From assembly GCA_963205385.1 (NCBI GenBank), contig CAUJKE010000150.1:1-36906 (forward strand): a stretch of DNA of 36,906 nucleotides. Reading direction: 5' to 3'. The first letter of the stretch is position 1; every line of letters starts with the position of its first letter. The DNA comes from Planctomycetota bacterium (lineage in GTDB: Bacteria; Planctomycetota; Planctomycetia; Pirellulales; Pirellulaceae). Both the position numbers and the translations under genes were made by a program. The notes beneath the pieces are model-generated. The model searched no databases, was not told the DNA's origin, and saw nothing but the letters and a program-made list of their open reading frames with translations. Below are positions 1-10,600 of the stretch, one piece after another.

Positions 1-378
1 CGCCGCGGCGGCCGGCGCTGCAGACGGCGCTGCGGCTTCTAAGAGGCCGCTCGTTCCGGCTTCACGGGCGAGTCCGTAACTGGCCTCTTGCGCTGGGACG
101 GAGTCGTCGTCGACGGCCGGAAGGCGGCGCATGGCGGCTTGCTCGCGCGACAGCGACTCAATGTGCCCTTCGGCCGCTTCGAGCCGCCGGGCGAGGTCTT
201 GATAGTCCTGCCAGGAAGGGCCTTGATCCGCAATCGTCGCATGCGCCGCTGGCTGCACTTCTTGAGCGTTGCCTGGCCTGGCCGCAGAGGCGCCACACAA
301 GCCAAGAATCATCGCCAGCAGCCTGGTCCAAGATGTGACTTTCATGCAGCCGGAATCCTTTCCGCGGTTCATGTTCAT
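1..378 (-). CDS. Exported protein, N-terminal fragment (possibly porin-like)
   Basis: An open minus-strand frame runs without a stop from the ATG at 378 to the left edge, so only the first 126 residues are visible. The start lies just downstream of GGGAG (5-base spacing). In-frame ATGs at 372 and 345 are alternatives, and the one at 345 gives the cleanest signal peptide (MKVTSW, then a hydrophobic stretch LLAMILGLCGA, then an AQE-type cleavage region). The mature part begins with a short charged helix (around DYQDLARRLEAAEGHIESL), which looks like a coiled coil, followed by an Ala/Pro-rich stretch. Planctomycete outer-membrane porins often begin with a signal peptide and a short coiled coil, so a porin is my best guess. 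The barrel, which would decide this, is outside the window. The frame is well supported; the function is not. Confidence 0.6.
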   Translation of the reverse strand, partial: MNMNRGKDSGCMKVTSWTRLLAMILGLCGASAARPGNAQEVQPAAHATIADQGPSWQDYQDLARRLEAAEGHIESLSREQAAMRRLPAVDDDSVPAQEASYGLAREAGTSGLLEAAAPSAAPAAAA

Positions 379-411
379 GGTGCTCCCGATTGAACGAAGA
401 GGAGGGGGAGC

Positions 412-533
412 CAGCAGTGCTAGCGCTGCGGAATTCTCCAGTTAGAACTTTCTTCGACACTCGCGAGCGATTGTCTTAGTTTAGACCCGGGAGTTGTAAT
501 CTAACTGTTGCAGAGTGCGTCAGCAGTGCTAGC
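412..533. repeat. Pair of 13-bp direct repeats in the 379-538 intergenic region
   Basis: The sequence CAGCAGTGCTAGC occurs at 412-424 and again at 521-533. Both copies lie between the methyltransferase stop (539) and the exported-protein start (378), upstream of the latter. They could be a paired regulator site or a chance or recombination remnant. No strong sigma-70 promoter or terminator was found in this 160-base gap. Confidence 0.4.
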
Positions 534-538
534 CATGC

Positions 539-1834
539 TTACATCTTCCGCATCCACTCCGCGTGCAGGTATTCCGTCTCTGGGCAATGCGCGCCGACGG
601 GATGATCCGCCGCGGCGCCAGTGCGGAAAAGAACCTGCATGCCTCGCGGCGCATGGCGGGCGGTCGTCGTGGCAGTGGCGGGACGCGCGAGCGGGCCGGC
701 TTGCCGCGAGGCATTGTAAAGCAAACGCAGAAATTCCTCGCCGGGCAGCAGTCCCGCACACGTGCAACTCAACAGCAAGCCGCCGGGCTTGACGAGTTGC
801 ATTGCCAGGCGATTGAGGTCGAAATGCTTGCGCGTCCCTTCTTCGAGTTCCGCCCGCGAGCGGATCAGCTTGGGCGGATCGAGGATGACGACGTCATACT
901 GCCGACCGAGTTGCAGCATGTCGCGCATGTAGGCGAACGCATCCGCTTGCACGAACTTGACGCGGACTTGATTAAGGTTAGCGTTTTCGCGCGCCAGCGC
1001 GAGCGGTTCTTCGTCGATATCCACGCCGACCACTTCCGCGGCATTCCCCAGTTTTTTCGCCTGCACGGCGAAGCCGCCGGTGTAGCAACACAAATCGAGC
1101 ACCGACTTCTCGCTGCAGAACTGGGTCAGCAGCCTGCGGTTATCGCGCTGGTCGCAGAAGAACCCGGTCTTGTGGCCCCCTTCGAACCGCACGCGGAAGC
1201 GCGTGCCGAATTCAGAAATGGTGACTTGCCGAGGGAGTTCCGGCGAAGCCAGTGGCTCGCTAAGAAAGCCCTCTTGTGCGAGCGATTGCGGGCTGGGCTG
1301 AACAATGGTGTGCGTCGTGCCGAGTTGTTTGGCCAAGAGGGCCAGCAAGGCTTCGCCGCGCTGAAACATCCCCACACTGAACGCTTCCGCCGAGAGCGTA
1401 TCGCCAAAGCGGTCGATCACCAAACCGGGGAAGCCATCGGATTCCGCATGCACGACGCGATAGGCATCCGTGACGGCATCCAGTTGCAGCGTGTTGCGGC
1501 GTAACTCGACCGCGCTCGCGAGGAGTCGCTCGAAGTACGTTTCGTCCGGCAGGGCGTCTCCGGTGCTAATCATCCGCACGGCAATCTCGCTGCGCGGATT
1601 GTAGAAACCGTAACCCAAAAGTTCGCGCTCGCCATAATACACCGCGACCCAATCGCCGGCGCGCACACGGGAATCGACCCGCTGAATTCGCTTCTGAAAG
1701 ACGTTCGCGTGCCACGAAGGCGTCTTCAAAAACACCGCAGGCAGCGGTTGTGCGGGATCGGGGCAGAGCGGTTGCGCAGCCAAGGAACCAGAGGCACGAG
1801 GAGTGGGGCGCGCGGGGCGAGGGGAAGGTTTCAT
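539..1834 (-). CDS. rlmI: Class I SAM-dependent rRNA methyltransferase, RlmI-like
   Basis: This is an RlmI/YccW-type enzyme, a family that methylates a cytosine (C5) in 23S rRNA using S-adenosylmethionine in the cytoplasm. The N-terminus holds a PUA-like RNA-binding region (VFLKTPSWHANVFQKRI, then RVRAGDWVAVYYGERELLGYGFYNPRSEI). The Rossmann domain shows the SAM motif VLDLCCYTGGF around residue 242 and the catalytic-loop motif VVILDPPKL around residue 314. A conserved SCTCAGLL Cys region and the C-terminal DHPVGAHCPET motif follow, so the C-terminus is intact. I chose the ATG at 1834 (431 residues); an in-frame TTG at 1855 would add seven residues, and neither has a strong ribosome site. It stands alone, about 100 bases after the DUF3754 gene on the same strand. 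The family is clear; the exact target base is inferred. Confidence 0.88.
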   Translation of the reverse strand: MKPSPRPARPTPRASGSLAAQPLCPDPAQPLPAVFLKTPSWHANVFQKRIQRVDSRVRAGDWVAVYYGERELLGYGFYNPRSEIAVRMISTGDALPDETYFERLLASAVELRRNTLQLDAVTDAYRVVHAESDGFPGLVIDRFGDTLSAEAFSVGMFQRGEALLALLAKQLGTTHTIVQPSPQSLAQEGFLSEPLASPELPRQVTISEFGTRFRVRFEGGHKTGFFCDQRDNRRLLTQFCSEKSVLDLCCYTGGFAVQAKKLGNAAEVVGVDIDEEPLALARENANLNQVRVKFVQADAFAYMRDMLQLGRQYDVVILDPPKLIRSRAELEEGTRKHFDLNRLAMQLVKPGGLLLSCTCAGLLPGEEFLRLLYNASRQAGPLARPATATTTARHAPRGMQVLFRTGAAADHPVGAHCPETEYLHAEWMRKM

Positions 1835-1935
1835 CCGTATATCGTAGCCGAGCAAAGCCTGCGGCTCTAGCGGCGTGGCGCGTTACCGCGCCCGTCGTCA
1901 CACCTCCAGAGATTCGCGCCATGTCGCCTGCCGCG

Positions 1936-3264
1936 TCACGCGCAGTAGGTCGCCGTTGCGGATGCCGAGTACCACCCGTCCCAGAGAGCATCCAGGCGGC
2001 GGCAAGCTTCCTCCGGCGTCACGGCGCGCAATCTGCCGTCGGAGAGTCTTTCCAGCAGTTTCCAGCGCTCGAGTTTTTCCAAGGCGTCGTCCACTTCAAA
2101 ATCCACCGGCATCTCCAGCAAAGCTTGCAGCCAGACTTCGGCCAGGCGATCGATCTCGGCCGGCAAGAGGCCTTGCTCCCCTGCGTGCTGCCGCAGCAAA
2201 GCGTAAGCGACGAGGGCCTCGCGCACCTCTTGTTGCTCCGCTTCATATACCAGGCGCGCGAACACGCCTGCGTTGTTATCCAGGTTTTGATAGTAGAGGC
2301 TGCGCGTCAGATGCAGGTCGTATTTGTTCTTGGTTTGCAAGTAGCCAAAAAACGACTTCAGGCCGTAACCCAGCGTGCCGCCGACAAATCCTAAAAAAGC
2401 CAGCAAGCCGTACACGCCAGCAAAAGCAAAGATCACCGCGCCTTTGGCGATTTTGAGGCCGGCGATCGCCAGCCCGCTAACGGTGGGGAGCAGGATGCGG
2501 CCCCGATCGAACCAGGTCATGTGAATGCCTGTGCCGGGGAGCAGCATGTCGACATCCACCTTCGGCACATCCTTGAAGAACTTAACGAACACCGGCTGCA
2601 CCTGACTCGTGCGGGGGCGAGCATGTTCGGAGAGCAAATGCGCGAGCGGCGCTTCCTCCTTGAGGCGAAACAAGACGACCAGCCGTTGGTAAATCGGCAC
2701 TTCGACGCGCTGCTGGCGATACCAGGTGCGCCACGTGCAACGCACGCGGTGGTTCATCGTGTCACCGCGGGCAAAGACGGCGAGGCGCTCAAAGGAGTTC
2801 GTATCGACCTGTAATCTAACGCCCCACTCGCTCGCGGCGGCCAGCGCATCAGCGATATCCTGTTGCGAGAGCTGAACGAAATTCGCCTTGAGCAAGAGTC
2901 CTCGACAAATGTGAAACAACCGCTCGAGTGCGGCGGCGCCATCGTCGGGACTCATGGCGGTGCGCAGCGGCAATTCTTCATCGGGATCGAACGGGCGATA
3001 CGCCTCGAAGAGTTGCGTGAGTTGATCGTGATACTCGTGGTGGAGGAGGGCCTGCAAGACGCGCGTGACGCTGGGCCAACTGGCCCGATCCTCTTCCGGC
3101 AGCAACGGTTGCAACGCCTGAATCAAATCGGCGACGGCGATCGGCAAATAATGCTCGCGCGTGAGATTGGGGTGGGCCGTTGAGAGAAGCTCCGGCTCAT
3201 CCTGAGGCGCGCGCGTGCGCGGATGCGGTCCGTCGGCGCGTGAAGTTGTTTGTAGATCCGTCAT
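1936..3264 (-). CDS. DUF3754 (TMEM143-like) membrane protein
   Basis: A 442-residue protein of unknown function that matches the DUF3754/TMEM143 family, which also occurs in plants and animals. The hallmark stretch is FFKDVPKVDVDMLLPG around residue 226, followed by the conserved WFDRGRILLP segment. Two adjacent membrane helices lie at about residues 258-298 (AGLKIAKGAVIFAFAGVYG and LLAFLGFVGGTLGYGL). The soluble helical C-terminus contains YYQNLDNNAGVFARLVYEAE, the usual family signature as I recall it. The start at 3264 is set by GAGGAAAGC directly before ATG; the frame stays open to 3468, but the extra residues are Arg/Pro-rich and unlike the family. It is divergent from the acyltransferase at 3483, across a 218-base gap holding a perfect hairpin. 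No enzymatic role is known to me. Confidence 0.8.
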   Translation of the reverse strand: MTDLQTTSRADGPHPRTRAPQDEPELLSTAHPNLTREHYLPIAVADLIQALQPLLPEEDRASWPSVTRVLQALLHHEYHDQLTQLFEAYRPFDPDEELPLRTAMSPDDGAAALERLFHICRGLLLKANFVQLSQQDIADALAAASEWGVRLQVDTNSFERLAVFARGDTMNHRVRCTWRTWYRQQRVEVPIYQRLVVLFRLKEEAPLAHLLSEHARPRTSQVQPVFVKFFKDVPKVDVDMLLPGTGIHMTWFDRGRILLPTVSGLAIAGLKIAKGAVIFAFAGVYGLLAFLGFVGGTLGYGLKSFFGYLQTKNKYDLHLTRSLYYQNLDNNAGVFARLVYEAEQQEVREALVAYALLRQHAGEQGLLPAEIDRLAEVWLQALLEMPVDFEVDDALEKLERWKLLERLSDGRLRAVTPEEACRRLDALWDGWYSASATATYCA

Positions 3265-3340
3265 GCTTTCCTCGCCGCCAGGCGTGTGAACGCGAGCGTC
3301 GCAGGCTTGAACTGTCTGGTGTCGCTGGGGCCGATTGTAA

Positions 3341-3366
3341 GCATTTTGCGGCCGGCGGCAAAATGC
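3341..3366. promoter_or_regulatory. Perfect 9-bp inverted repeat in a divergent intergenic region
   Basis: GCATTTTGC at 3341-3349 and GCAAAATGC at 3358-3366 are perfect complements around an 8-base GC-rich loop. The element lies in the 218-base gap between divergent genes (starts at 3264 and 3483). There is no T-run on either side, so a terminator is unlikely. An operator or a 5' leader hairpin of the DUF3754 transcript is more plausible. Confidence 0.4.
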
Positions 3367-3482
3367 CAGCGGCGGAAACCGGCGATTTCTTGCCACGGTT
3401 TCGCGGGGACAACCGGCGGCGGCGACCCAGACGACTTGTATAACGCATATTTGCTCAATACCACTCACCAGACGATGGCCCC

Positions 3483-4631
3483 ATGCTCCGCTTGCTGCAC
3501 CTCCGCTCCCTCGACGCCCTGCTCACCCACGCTGCGGCATGGGACGATTTATGGCGGCGTAGCGACGTGACGATTCCCACGGTTCAGGCCCGGCTGGTTG
3601 CGCAGTGGGTGCGACAGTTTGGGCCGCGTGCGTTGGGCTCACGCGCGTTTCAGGCGTTGGCGATCGAGGAGGACGGACAATTCGTCGCGGCGCTCCCGTT
3701 GTGCGCGCAACGGCTCGGAGGCTGGCTCGCCGCCGGGGGACTGACCGGCAATGCCTGGACGCCAGCGGCAGATCTACTCGTCGACCCAAATACTAATAGA
3801 GAAGCGGTTTTGGATCACCTGGCGCGCGCCGTCTCGCGCTTGCCGTGGCAATTGCTGTGGCTCGATAACGCGATCATCGACGCGCCCCGCTGGCAAGACT
3901 TTCTGGCCGCGTGCGAGCGCGTCGGTTGGAGCCATGAAGTGCAGGAACGGTTCCGCATCTCGCAAGTCGAGATCGCAGGCTCCTGGGATGAGTATCGCGC
4001 GACGTGGTCGAAGAATCATCGGCAGAATATGCCGCGCTATCGACGCAAGCTGTGCGCGGCACAGGGCGACGTGTCGCTCCGCGTCTTGCGACCGCAGTCG
4101 TCGGAAGACATTGCCGCGGCGCTGCGGCGCGGCTTCGAAATCGAAAACCGTTCGTGGAAAGGAGCGGCGCGCAGCGCGGTGCTGAAGTCACCGGGAATGT
4201 TCGAGTTCTTTACCCAGCAAGCGGAGCTGCTGGCGGAGCAAGGTCAATTGGAGCTGGCGTTTCTCGATGCCGGCGGACGCCCCATTGCCTTTCATTACGC
4301 GTGGCGCGCGAAGAACGTGTATCATCCTTTCAAGTGCGGCTACGACGAAGCGTTCGCCGCTTATAGTCCCGGGCAACTCTTGATCGACGAAGTTCTGCGA
4401 GAGTTCTTTGCGACGGGCGAAACGGCGGTCTTCGACTGCGTGGGGCCAGCGACCGACTTCACGCGCAAATGGCAAACACGCGAATACACCGTGGGGCGAG
4501 TCGCGATCGCGCCGGGACGACTCCTGGGACAAGCGGTGCTCGCGGCCTATAAGCATGTCTGGCCGACGCTCAAGGCGTGGCGACCAGAACCCCGGCGCAG
4601 CGCGCCGCGCGTCGCCAACGAACGGACTTGA
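3483..4631 (+). CDS. GNAT-fold acyltransferase, BioF2/FemAB-like
   Basis: A 382-residue protein with the organisation of the BioF2-like (CelD/FemAB-related) double-GNAT family: two tandem acyltransferase folds that transfer acyl or aminoacyl groups, often in cell-envelope or exopolysaccharide pathways. Visible signatures are an N-terminal WDDLW element, the WSKNHRQNMPRYRRKL segment around residue 174, the GRPIAFHYAW strand around residue 266 and the terminal YSPGQLLIDEVLREFF helix around residue 293. No membrane segment is evident. The ATG at 3483 is used; no good ribosome site precedes it, and the nearby ATG at 3476 is out of frame. The gene converges on the giant minus-strand gene with only 11 bases between the stops. 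The substrate cannot be told from sequence, and there is no polysaccharide operon beside it to help. Confidence 0.78.
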   Translation: MLRLLHLRSLDALLTHAAAWDDLWRRSDVTIPTVQARLVAQWVRQFGPRALGSRAFQALAIEEDGQFVAALPLCAQRLGGWLAAGGLTGNAWTPAADLLVDPNTNREAVLDHLARAVSRLPWQLLWLDNAIIDAPRWQDFLAACERVGWSHEVQERFRISQVEIAGSWDEYRATWSKNHRQNMPRYRRKLCAAQGDVSLRVLRPQSSEDIAAALRRGFEIENRSWKGAARSAVLKSPGMFEFFTQQAELLAEQGQLELAFLDAGGRPIAFHYAWRAKNVYHPFKCGYDEAFAAYSPGQLLIDEVLREFFATGETAVFDCVGPATDFTRKWQTREYTVGRVAIAPGRLLGQAVLAAYKHVWPTLKAWRPEPRRSAPRVANERT

Positions 4632-4642
4632 ACTCGACCCGC

Positions 4643-7600
4643 CTACGAGCGTGATCGCGAAGAGATCGCGCGCCGCGTCGCAGGCGAGGGGAGTAAATCG
4701 CCGGTGCGCGGCCAACGCCAACGCCAGGCGCTCGCAGCGAAGAGCAGCGCGATCACTAGTCCGAAGCCTGCCGGTTCAAGCAACAGCCACCACGCCAGCC
4801 CAAGCCCCACCCCGATCACGTGCGGCGCGCGCTCGACGAACTCTCGCATCGCCTGCATTTGCAACAGCCACAAGAGGCCCGCGGCCAAGAGCAGCAGCGC
4901 CAACACCGCGACGGCGCGGGCCATCCAGGGGCTGCTACGCTGGAGGCGGGTCTCGACTTCGATAGCGCTGGCGGAGCCGGGTAGCATCGCACGAATGGTC
5001 CCTGGGGAAGTCTGTTCCCACTGACGCTGCACAGCGACGAACGAGCGAGGGGGCGCGCGATTGGCAAATACTTTCTCCGCCAAACCAGTGGCGCCCCATT
5101 GTTCTTCGACGGCTTCCAACTCGCGGTGCAACGTTTGCGATTCGGCTGACAACGTGGAGGACGGCTCATCTCCAAGTTGATCCCGCGCGACGAACGCCAG
5201 CGCCGGGCGAGCATTGCGCGCCCAGTTCGAGAGCCACGCCGTCGCTTCCGGACCGCCGGACTCCGCCATCAGCCCGGCCGCGCGCTCAAGCATCGTGGTG
5301 GCGTTCTTCAGAGCGAATGTCGCGTGGCGAACGTCGTCGATGGTTTGGTTGGGGTCCGCAAGCGACAACTGCCGGTGGGGATTGGAGGAGGAAATGGTCC
5401 ACAAGGTCCGCTCGACCGGAAGTTGCGCAAGCGCCGGCGCCGCCAATGGCAACGGTTCATTCCCGCTCCAGACGAACCCTCCGCCGCTGGTGAACAGGAC
5501 TTCCAAACGCTGCGGCAGTTGTTCGTGGCGGAGGAGTATCTGCCATCGCCGCGCGTTTCGCTTTTGCACGATGGCCGGCGATTCATCGACCAATGCCCGA
5601 ATGAATTCCAACGACGGGGGCATTTCGAGCGTGACGTTCGCCAGCCCGGCCGGTTCGAGATCAAAACTCGCCGCGCCTACCAATTGGCCGCCGGCGGCAA
5701 CATGCAAGTGAATGTCGGCCAGGCGTACTTGCGGCACGCCTGCAATCCGTTCGATGCGCCGAATCGTGGCTTGAAAGCGAGGTCCGCCGGCCAAGAACAA
5801 CTGCCCATCCTCCGGCAAGTCAGCGAATAGTTCGGCGGGTCGATCAATCGCGTGCAAGCCAGGCGTCTCCCAGGCGATCGGTTGATCGTCGAGTCGCGCA
5901 GGGAGCCAAACGTAGGACTCTTGGTGCGCAGCATCGAGGATTCGAATATCGGGCGCTTGCCAACGCTCCGCAGGCGCGGTGGTGAGCGGCGCGGTGAGTT
6001 GGAGCCGAAAGTCGCCTGTCTGTGGTTCATCGAGATGGACCACGAGGTGTGGTCGAGATTGTCCTGGGATGGCGACAACTTCGACGCGCCCCGGCAAGTT
6101 CATGCGAAACGAAGTGGGGATGTCCGCCGGAGCATCGAAACGGAGACGCTCCACCTCGCCTGAGAGCACTTTGCAGCGCACATCGAGATCGAGTTGCCAG
6201 TCGCCGTTGTTGCGCGTGAGACTGGTCAATTGCTGGGCTTCGAGTTCCGTGTGATTGGGGCGGACGTCGAGGGAAAGTTCGCGTGCCTTCGTCGTTGCGT
6301 TCAGCGGCCGCAGCAAGGCGACGCGGCGGAAACCGTCCGCCGGCGCAGGTTGATCGTCCTGTGGCGGCAACGCTTCGAGCCCCTCCAGGTCGAGCAGCTT
6401 CACGCGAACGGAGGGCCCGCGCTCGATAAACACCGCCAACGGAGGCTCAGCCCCCTGTAGTTCTAGCAGCGACAATTTCCAAGGCGAACGCGCCGGCCAG
6501 TCCGCCTTTGCTTTCACGATCAGTCGATAACTGGCGCTCGTCCCGGCAGGCAAGCTTAGCATGAGTGCATCCTTCGCGGCGCGGGTGATCCGCACCTCGC
6601 GCGAGGCGCCTTCTGCGGTAATCGAGGCCTCCACAGGCTCAAAACCTGCAGGCAACAAGACACGATGTTGAAACAGTGTGCCGGACGTCACGTTGACGAG
6701 CGCTTCGAGTTCGGCTCGCATTTCGCCGGCCGTGACGGCATACGTCAGCGCTTGGCGGGCGGTGAATTGCGGGGCTTGTGGTTCGACATGGACGATCAGC
6801 CGAGAGTCGCCTGACGAGAGCGCAATGGCCTGCTGCGGCAGTTCTGCACTTCCCCACGCCGTGGCGAACTCGTTGGTTGCGAGCGGTTTGTGGGGCGCTG
6901 CCTGCGGAATTGCCGCTTGCAAAGGCGGCGCGGCGGTAATGGCGAGCCAGCGTCGCGTCGTCCGGTCCGCGACAGCATCAACGCGCGGCAAAATGAGATC
7001 GCCGATGCCAGAGGCGCCGCTCAGCGTGAAACTTGTTTGCAGCGATAGTTCCTGGGGGTAAGGCTCCTTTAGTATCAACTGAATGGCCTGCACGTCGCCA
7101 TCGCGCACCGCCTGCTCCGCAACGGGCGCATCGGGCGAAAGAGGCAACAGCCGCAGTCGCGGGTCAGTAACGAGGCGAATCTCGCGGAGCGGTTGTCCGC
7201 TGCTCTTGAATTTCCAATGCACATCGAGCACGACCGACCCTGGCCGGATTCGCCACCACATTAGCTGCGCTGTTTCTACATCGCTACTGACGCTCGCATT
7301 GGCCTGGTTCACCGGCCATTGAATGGCGAGCCGCGTCGTCGGGCCAAGCTCCAGTTGCAATTCGCCGGGCGCTGCCTGGGTTGACTGGCCAACGGCGCGC
7401 GGAGTTTGGATGCCCAGGGCCTCCGCTGGATAACGCAATAGCAGTCGCGAGCGGGCGATGGTGGGAATCCGAAAGTCGATCTCCTCCCGCGAGGCAATGG
7501 TGCGCGTCGTGGGCTGTAACTCGAGCTCCAGGCGATAGCGTCCCGGTTGTTCTACATTAAACGCAAAGCCCTCGCCCCCTTCGAGCCATTTGACATCGAT

Positions 7601-10600
7601 TGGCTCGCCATCGAGGCTGACGCGATCATCAACGGGATGGACGTTTTCGCGGCCCAGAGCAATGGTGACGTTGGCCTTGGGTTGAAAAACTTCCAAATCG
7701 TAGGAAGTCACGATATTGCCCATTTCCAGTTGCTCACCGACGCTTTCCCACTGCAATTGCGCGCGGTAAGTGGCCGCATAGAGCATCCAGCCCCGCGGGA
7801 TCGCCTTGGCGGCCGCGGCGTCGCGATACAACGCTTCGTAGAACGACTTGGGCAAATAGACATACTTGTTGGCAGGCTGCTGGTCTTCGTTCACCGGAAA
7901 CAGGACACGATACGCACTGTCGCGCGGCGTCGCATTGGCTGGCGCGGCGGGAGACTGGGCCTGGCTCCATCCGGCAACGAGCAGTCCGAGCGCTGCGAGC
8001 AAGACGGCTGTCATCGCTGGCGACTTGGGCGCGCCCGACGTCGACGAACTGACGGAAGAAGCATTCCGCGCGAGCGGTTCGAAACGCGCCGCGCCGCGGC
8101 GCGGAGGCAGCAGCAACATGACCGCAGCCGAGGCCAACATCGCCAGAAAGAATGCCGTCGCACAGGGAACGAGCGGCGCTGGGAGGACTAGCGCCGTGAT
8201 TCCCGAGAGAACCGTCAGGAACAAGAGCGTCTTCCAGCGGCGCTGGCGCCACCACAGCGCTGCGGCGCAAGCGACGAGGAAGAGGCCCCAGGCCAGGGCT
8301 TGAATGTCGCGCGGACGATAGACCACAAACGGCAGCGTGCTGGCGCCAGTCGTCGGCACGTCGTATGCTTGCCAACCGACGGCGAGCAACTCCCGCGACG
8401 AGGTGACGCTGTCCGCTGGCCAAGGTGAATGCGCAGGCTGCGGTTCGGCCAGCCATTGGGCGACGGTGATGAAGGACGACTGCTCAAGGGGCGCCGAGGA
8501 AATGAGCGGCGACGCGCCGGTGTGCACGGAAACATCCAGCCGATGAGCCGCGCTGGCCGGCGGGGCATTGTAACTTGTGAGCAAGACGAAATCGTCGTGA
8601 AAGACGAACGCCACGCCAGCATCGGCCACGGCCTGGTGGAGGCGGAGCGCGGGAGGCTCGCCGCCAGCAGCGAGCGCGTCCGTACCGGTGAGCACGGTCT
8701 GGGCATCGATTCCCACCGCGGCGAGGCGCGGCGCATCGACGCGCAGCGGCAACAAGCCGTGGGCCTCATCCGTTGCCAGCAAAGCATAGTTTTGCAGCCA
8801 GCGACCCCACGTCGGCGCCGGCGAGCTTTCGTGTGTGGTCGTGAGGAGTTGGTCCAGCGCGTTCCAACACCGGTCAGCGCGCGCTTGGGCCGCGGAGTTC
8901 GCAGGGGCTGCAGGGAACGGCAGTTCCCAGGCTGCACGCGAAAACAGCGACGGCGGCGGCAGTTCGGAGGGGCGCGCGAGGAACCCAAACAACCGTTCCC
9001 GAACGCCGAGCGCCGCCGTCCAGCCCATACTGTTCGGTGCTTGCGAGTCCGCCAGCGCCATCTCTGGGGGCAACCACAGTTGCGCTTGTGAGGCCAAGAC
9101 CGGGAATTCGACGGTCGGCCAGGCGAGTGTCGCGCGGCCGTACAGCGTGGGCAACTCCACAGGCAGCTCATATTCGAGCGCCACGTTGACGTACCGCGTG
9201 TTCATGGGAAGCGGCAGGAGTAGTTCATGCGTGGTGCTCGCCGTCAGCGCGATGCGCTGATCGTTCACGAGCGCGAATCTCGGCCGCGCCTCGGCGGGAA
9301 GCTGGACGTGCAAATTCGGCGCCCCGTGGTTCTCGATTTGATAGCTTGCGGAGCAGACCGCCGTGCCGCTGCTTTCCGCGCGGCAAATCAGGTTCTGCTT
9401 CCACGCCCACAGCGCTCGACGCCCCTCGTTGGCCGCGGCGAGTCCCACCGTGAGCGTTTGATCTTGCCCCGGCGTATAGCGAAAGGTCGCCCGGTTGCTT
9501 TCACTCGTCGCTTGCTCAGCCGGTAATAACGGCTTAAGCGCTTTCGGCTCCACCACTAGCGCCGCGCCGCCTGCGGAGTCGACGCTGACCTCGCCGGTTT
9601 GCGATTCCGCTTCGGGGAAAGACGCCAAGGCGACGGACGTGGTTGGCGAGTTCGTCGGCAGCGCGACTTCTCGCTGAGCCGAGAGTTCGAACGGCGCGTC
9701 GTACGAGTGCGGCAGCGTGAGTTCCCAGGTTTCTCCGTCTGTCAGTGCGAGTTGGCGTTGCTCCGCGGAATCCAGTTGACGGGCAAGGAGTTCCTGTTCG
9801 TCCAACTTTCGCCACGCCAGTTGCGACTGCTGGGCAGGCGAGAAATGAACGAGCACGCGCGCGACGGGCGTGTTTTCGGGCGAGATGACCAGGCGATGCG
9901 TCTGGGTGACATGCTCGGGACCGACGATCGCCGTGGTAAACGCCGCCGCCGCGTAGCGGGGACTCTCGGGTCTGAGGCCCATGGCGAATTGCGGGCCGGC
10001 GGAAGCCTCCGCAAACACCACGCGGCTCCCCGTCGTTTCCAAACGCGACCGCTCGAGTGGAGACAGCGCCGTGACGTCGCTCCGCTGCAGTCCCGCGTCA
10101 CCGGTGAGCAACAACTTCTGCCGCGCGTCGGCATGCACGCTGACGAGTCGTTGATCGACCGCCGCATCCTGCCAGAACAGGGGCTGATATTGACGGGCAC
10201 GTAGCGTCGCTTTCTGGCTGGCGACGGGTCGATGCGCCCTGATTTGCACGCGCGCCCCGCGCTCGGCGTTGACGGATTGCGCGAATCGCAAGGTCAAGTT
10301 TTGATTGCTTTTCGGCTGCGGCGCGAAGCTCCAGTCCTGCAACAGTTCAGGCGGACTCGTTTCGACCGCGTCAATAATCCACGGCGCCGGCACATTCGCC
10401 TGCATTTCAAAGCACTGCCCGCGACTGGCCTTCACGTCGGTAATGAGCCGCGCGGCGAGGTTCGCTTCCTCCCACTTCAAGGTCAAGCCTTCGCGCACTT
10501 GGAGCGCAGGCGTGGCTTCCGCCGCGACGATCTCCAGGCGAGCGTCCGCGCGGTAGCACTGAAACTGGTAGGTCTCGCCGCCACGCGGCGCTGGCCCAAG

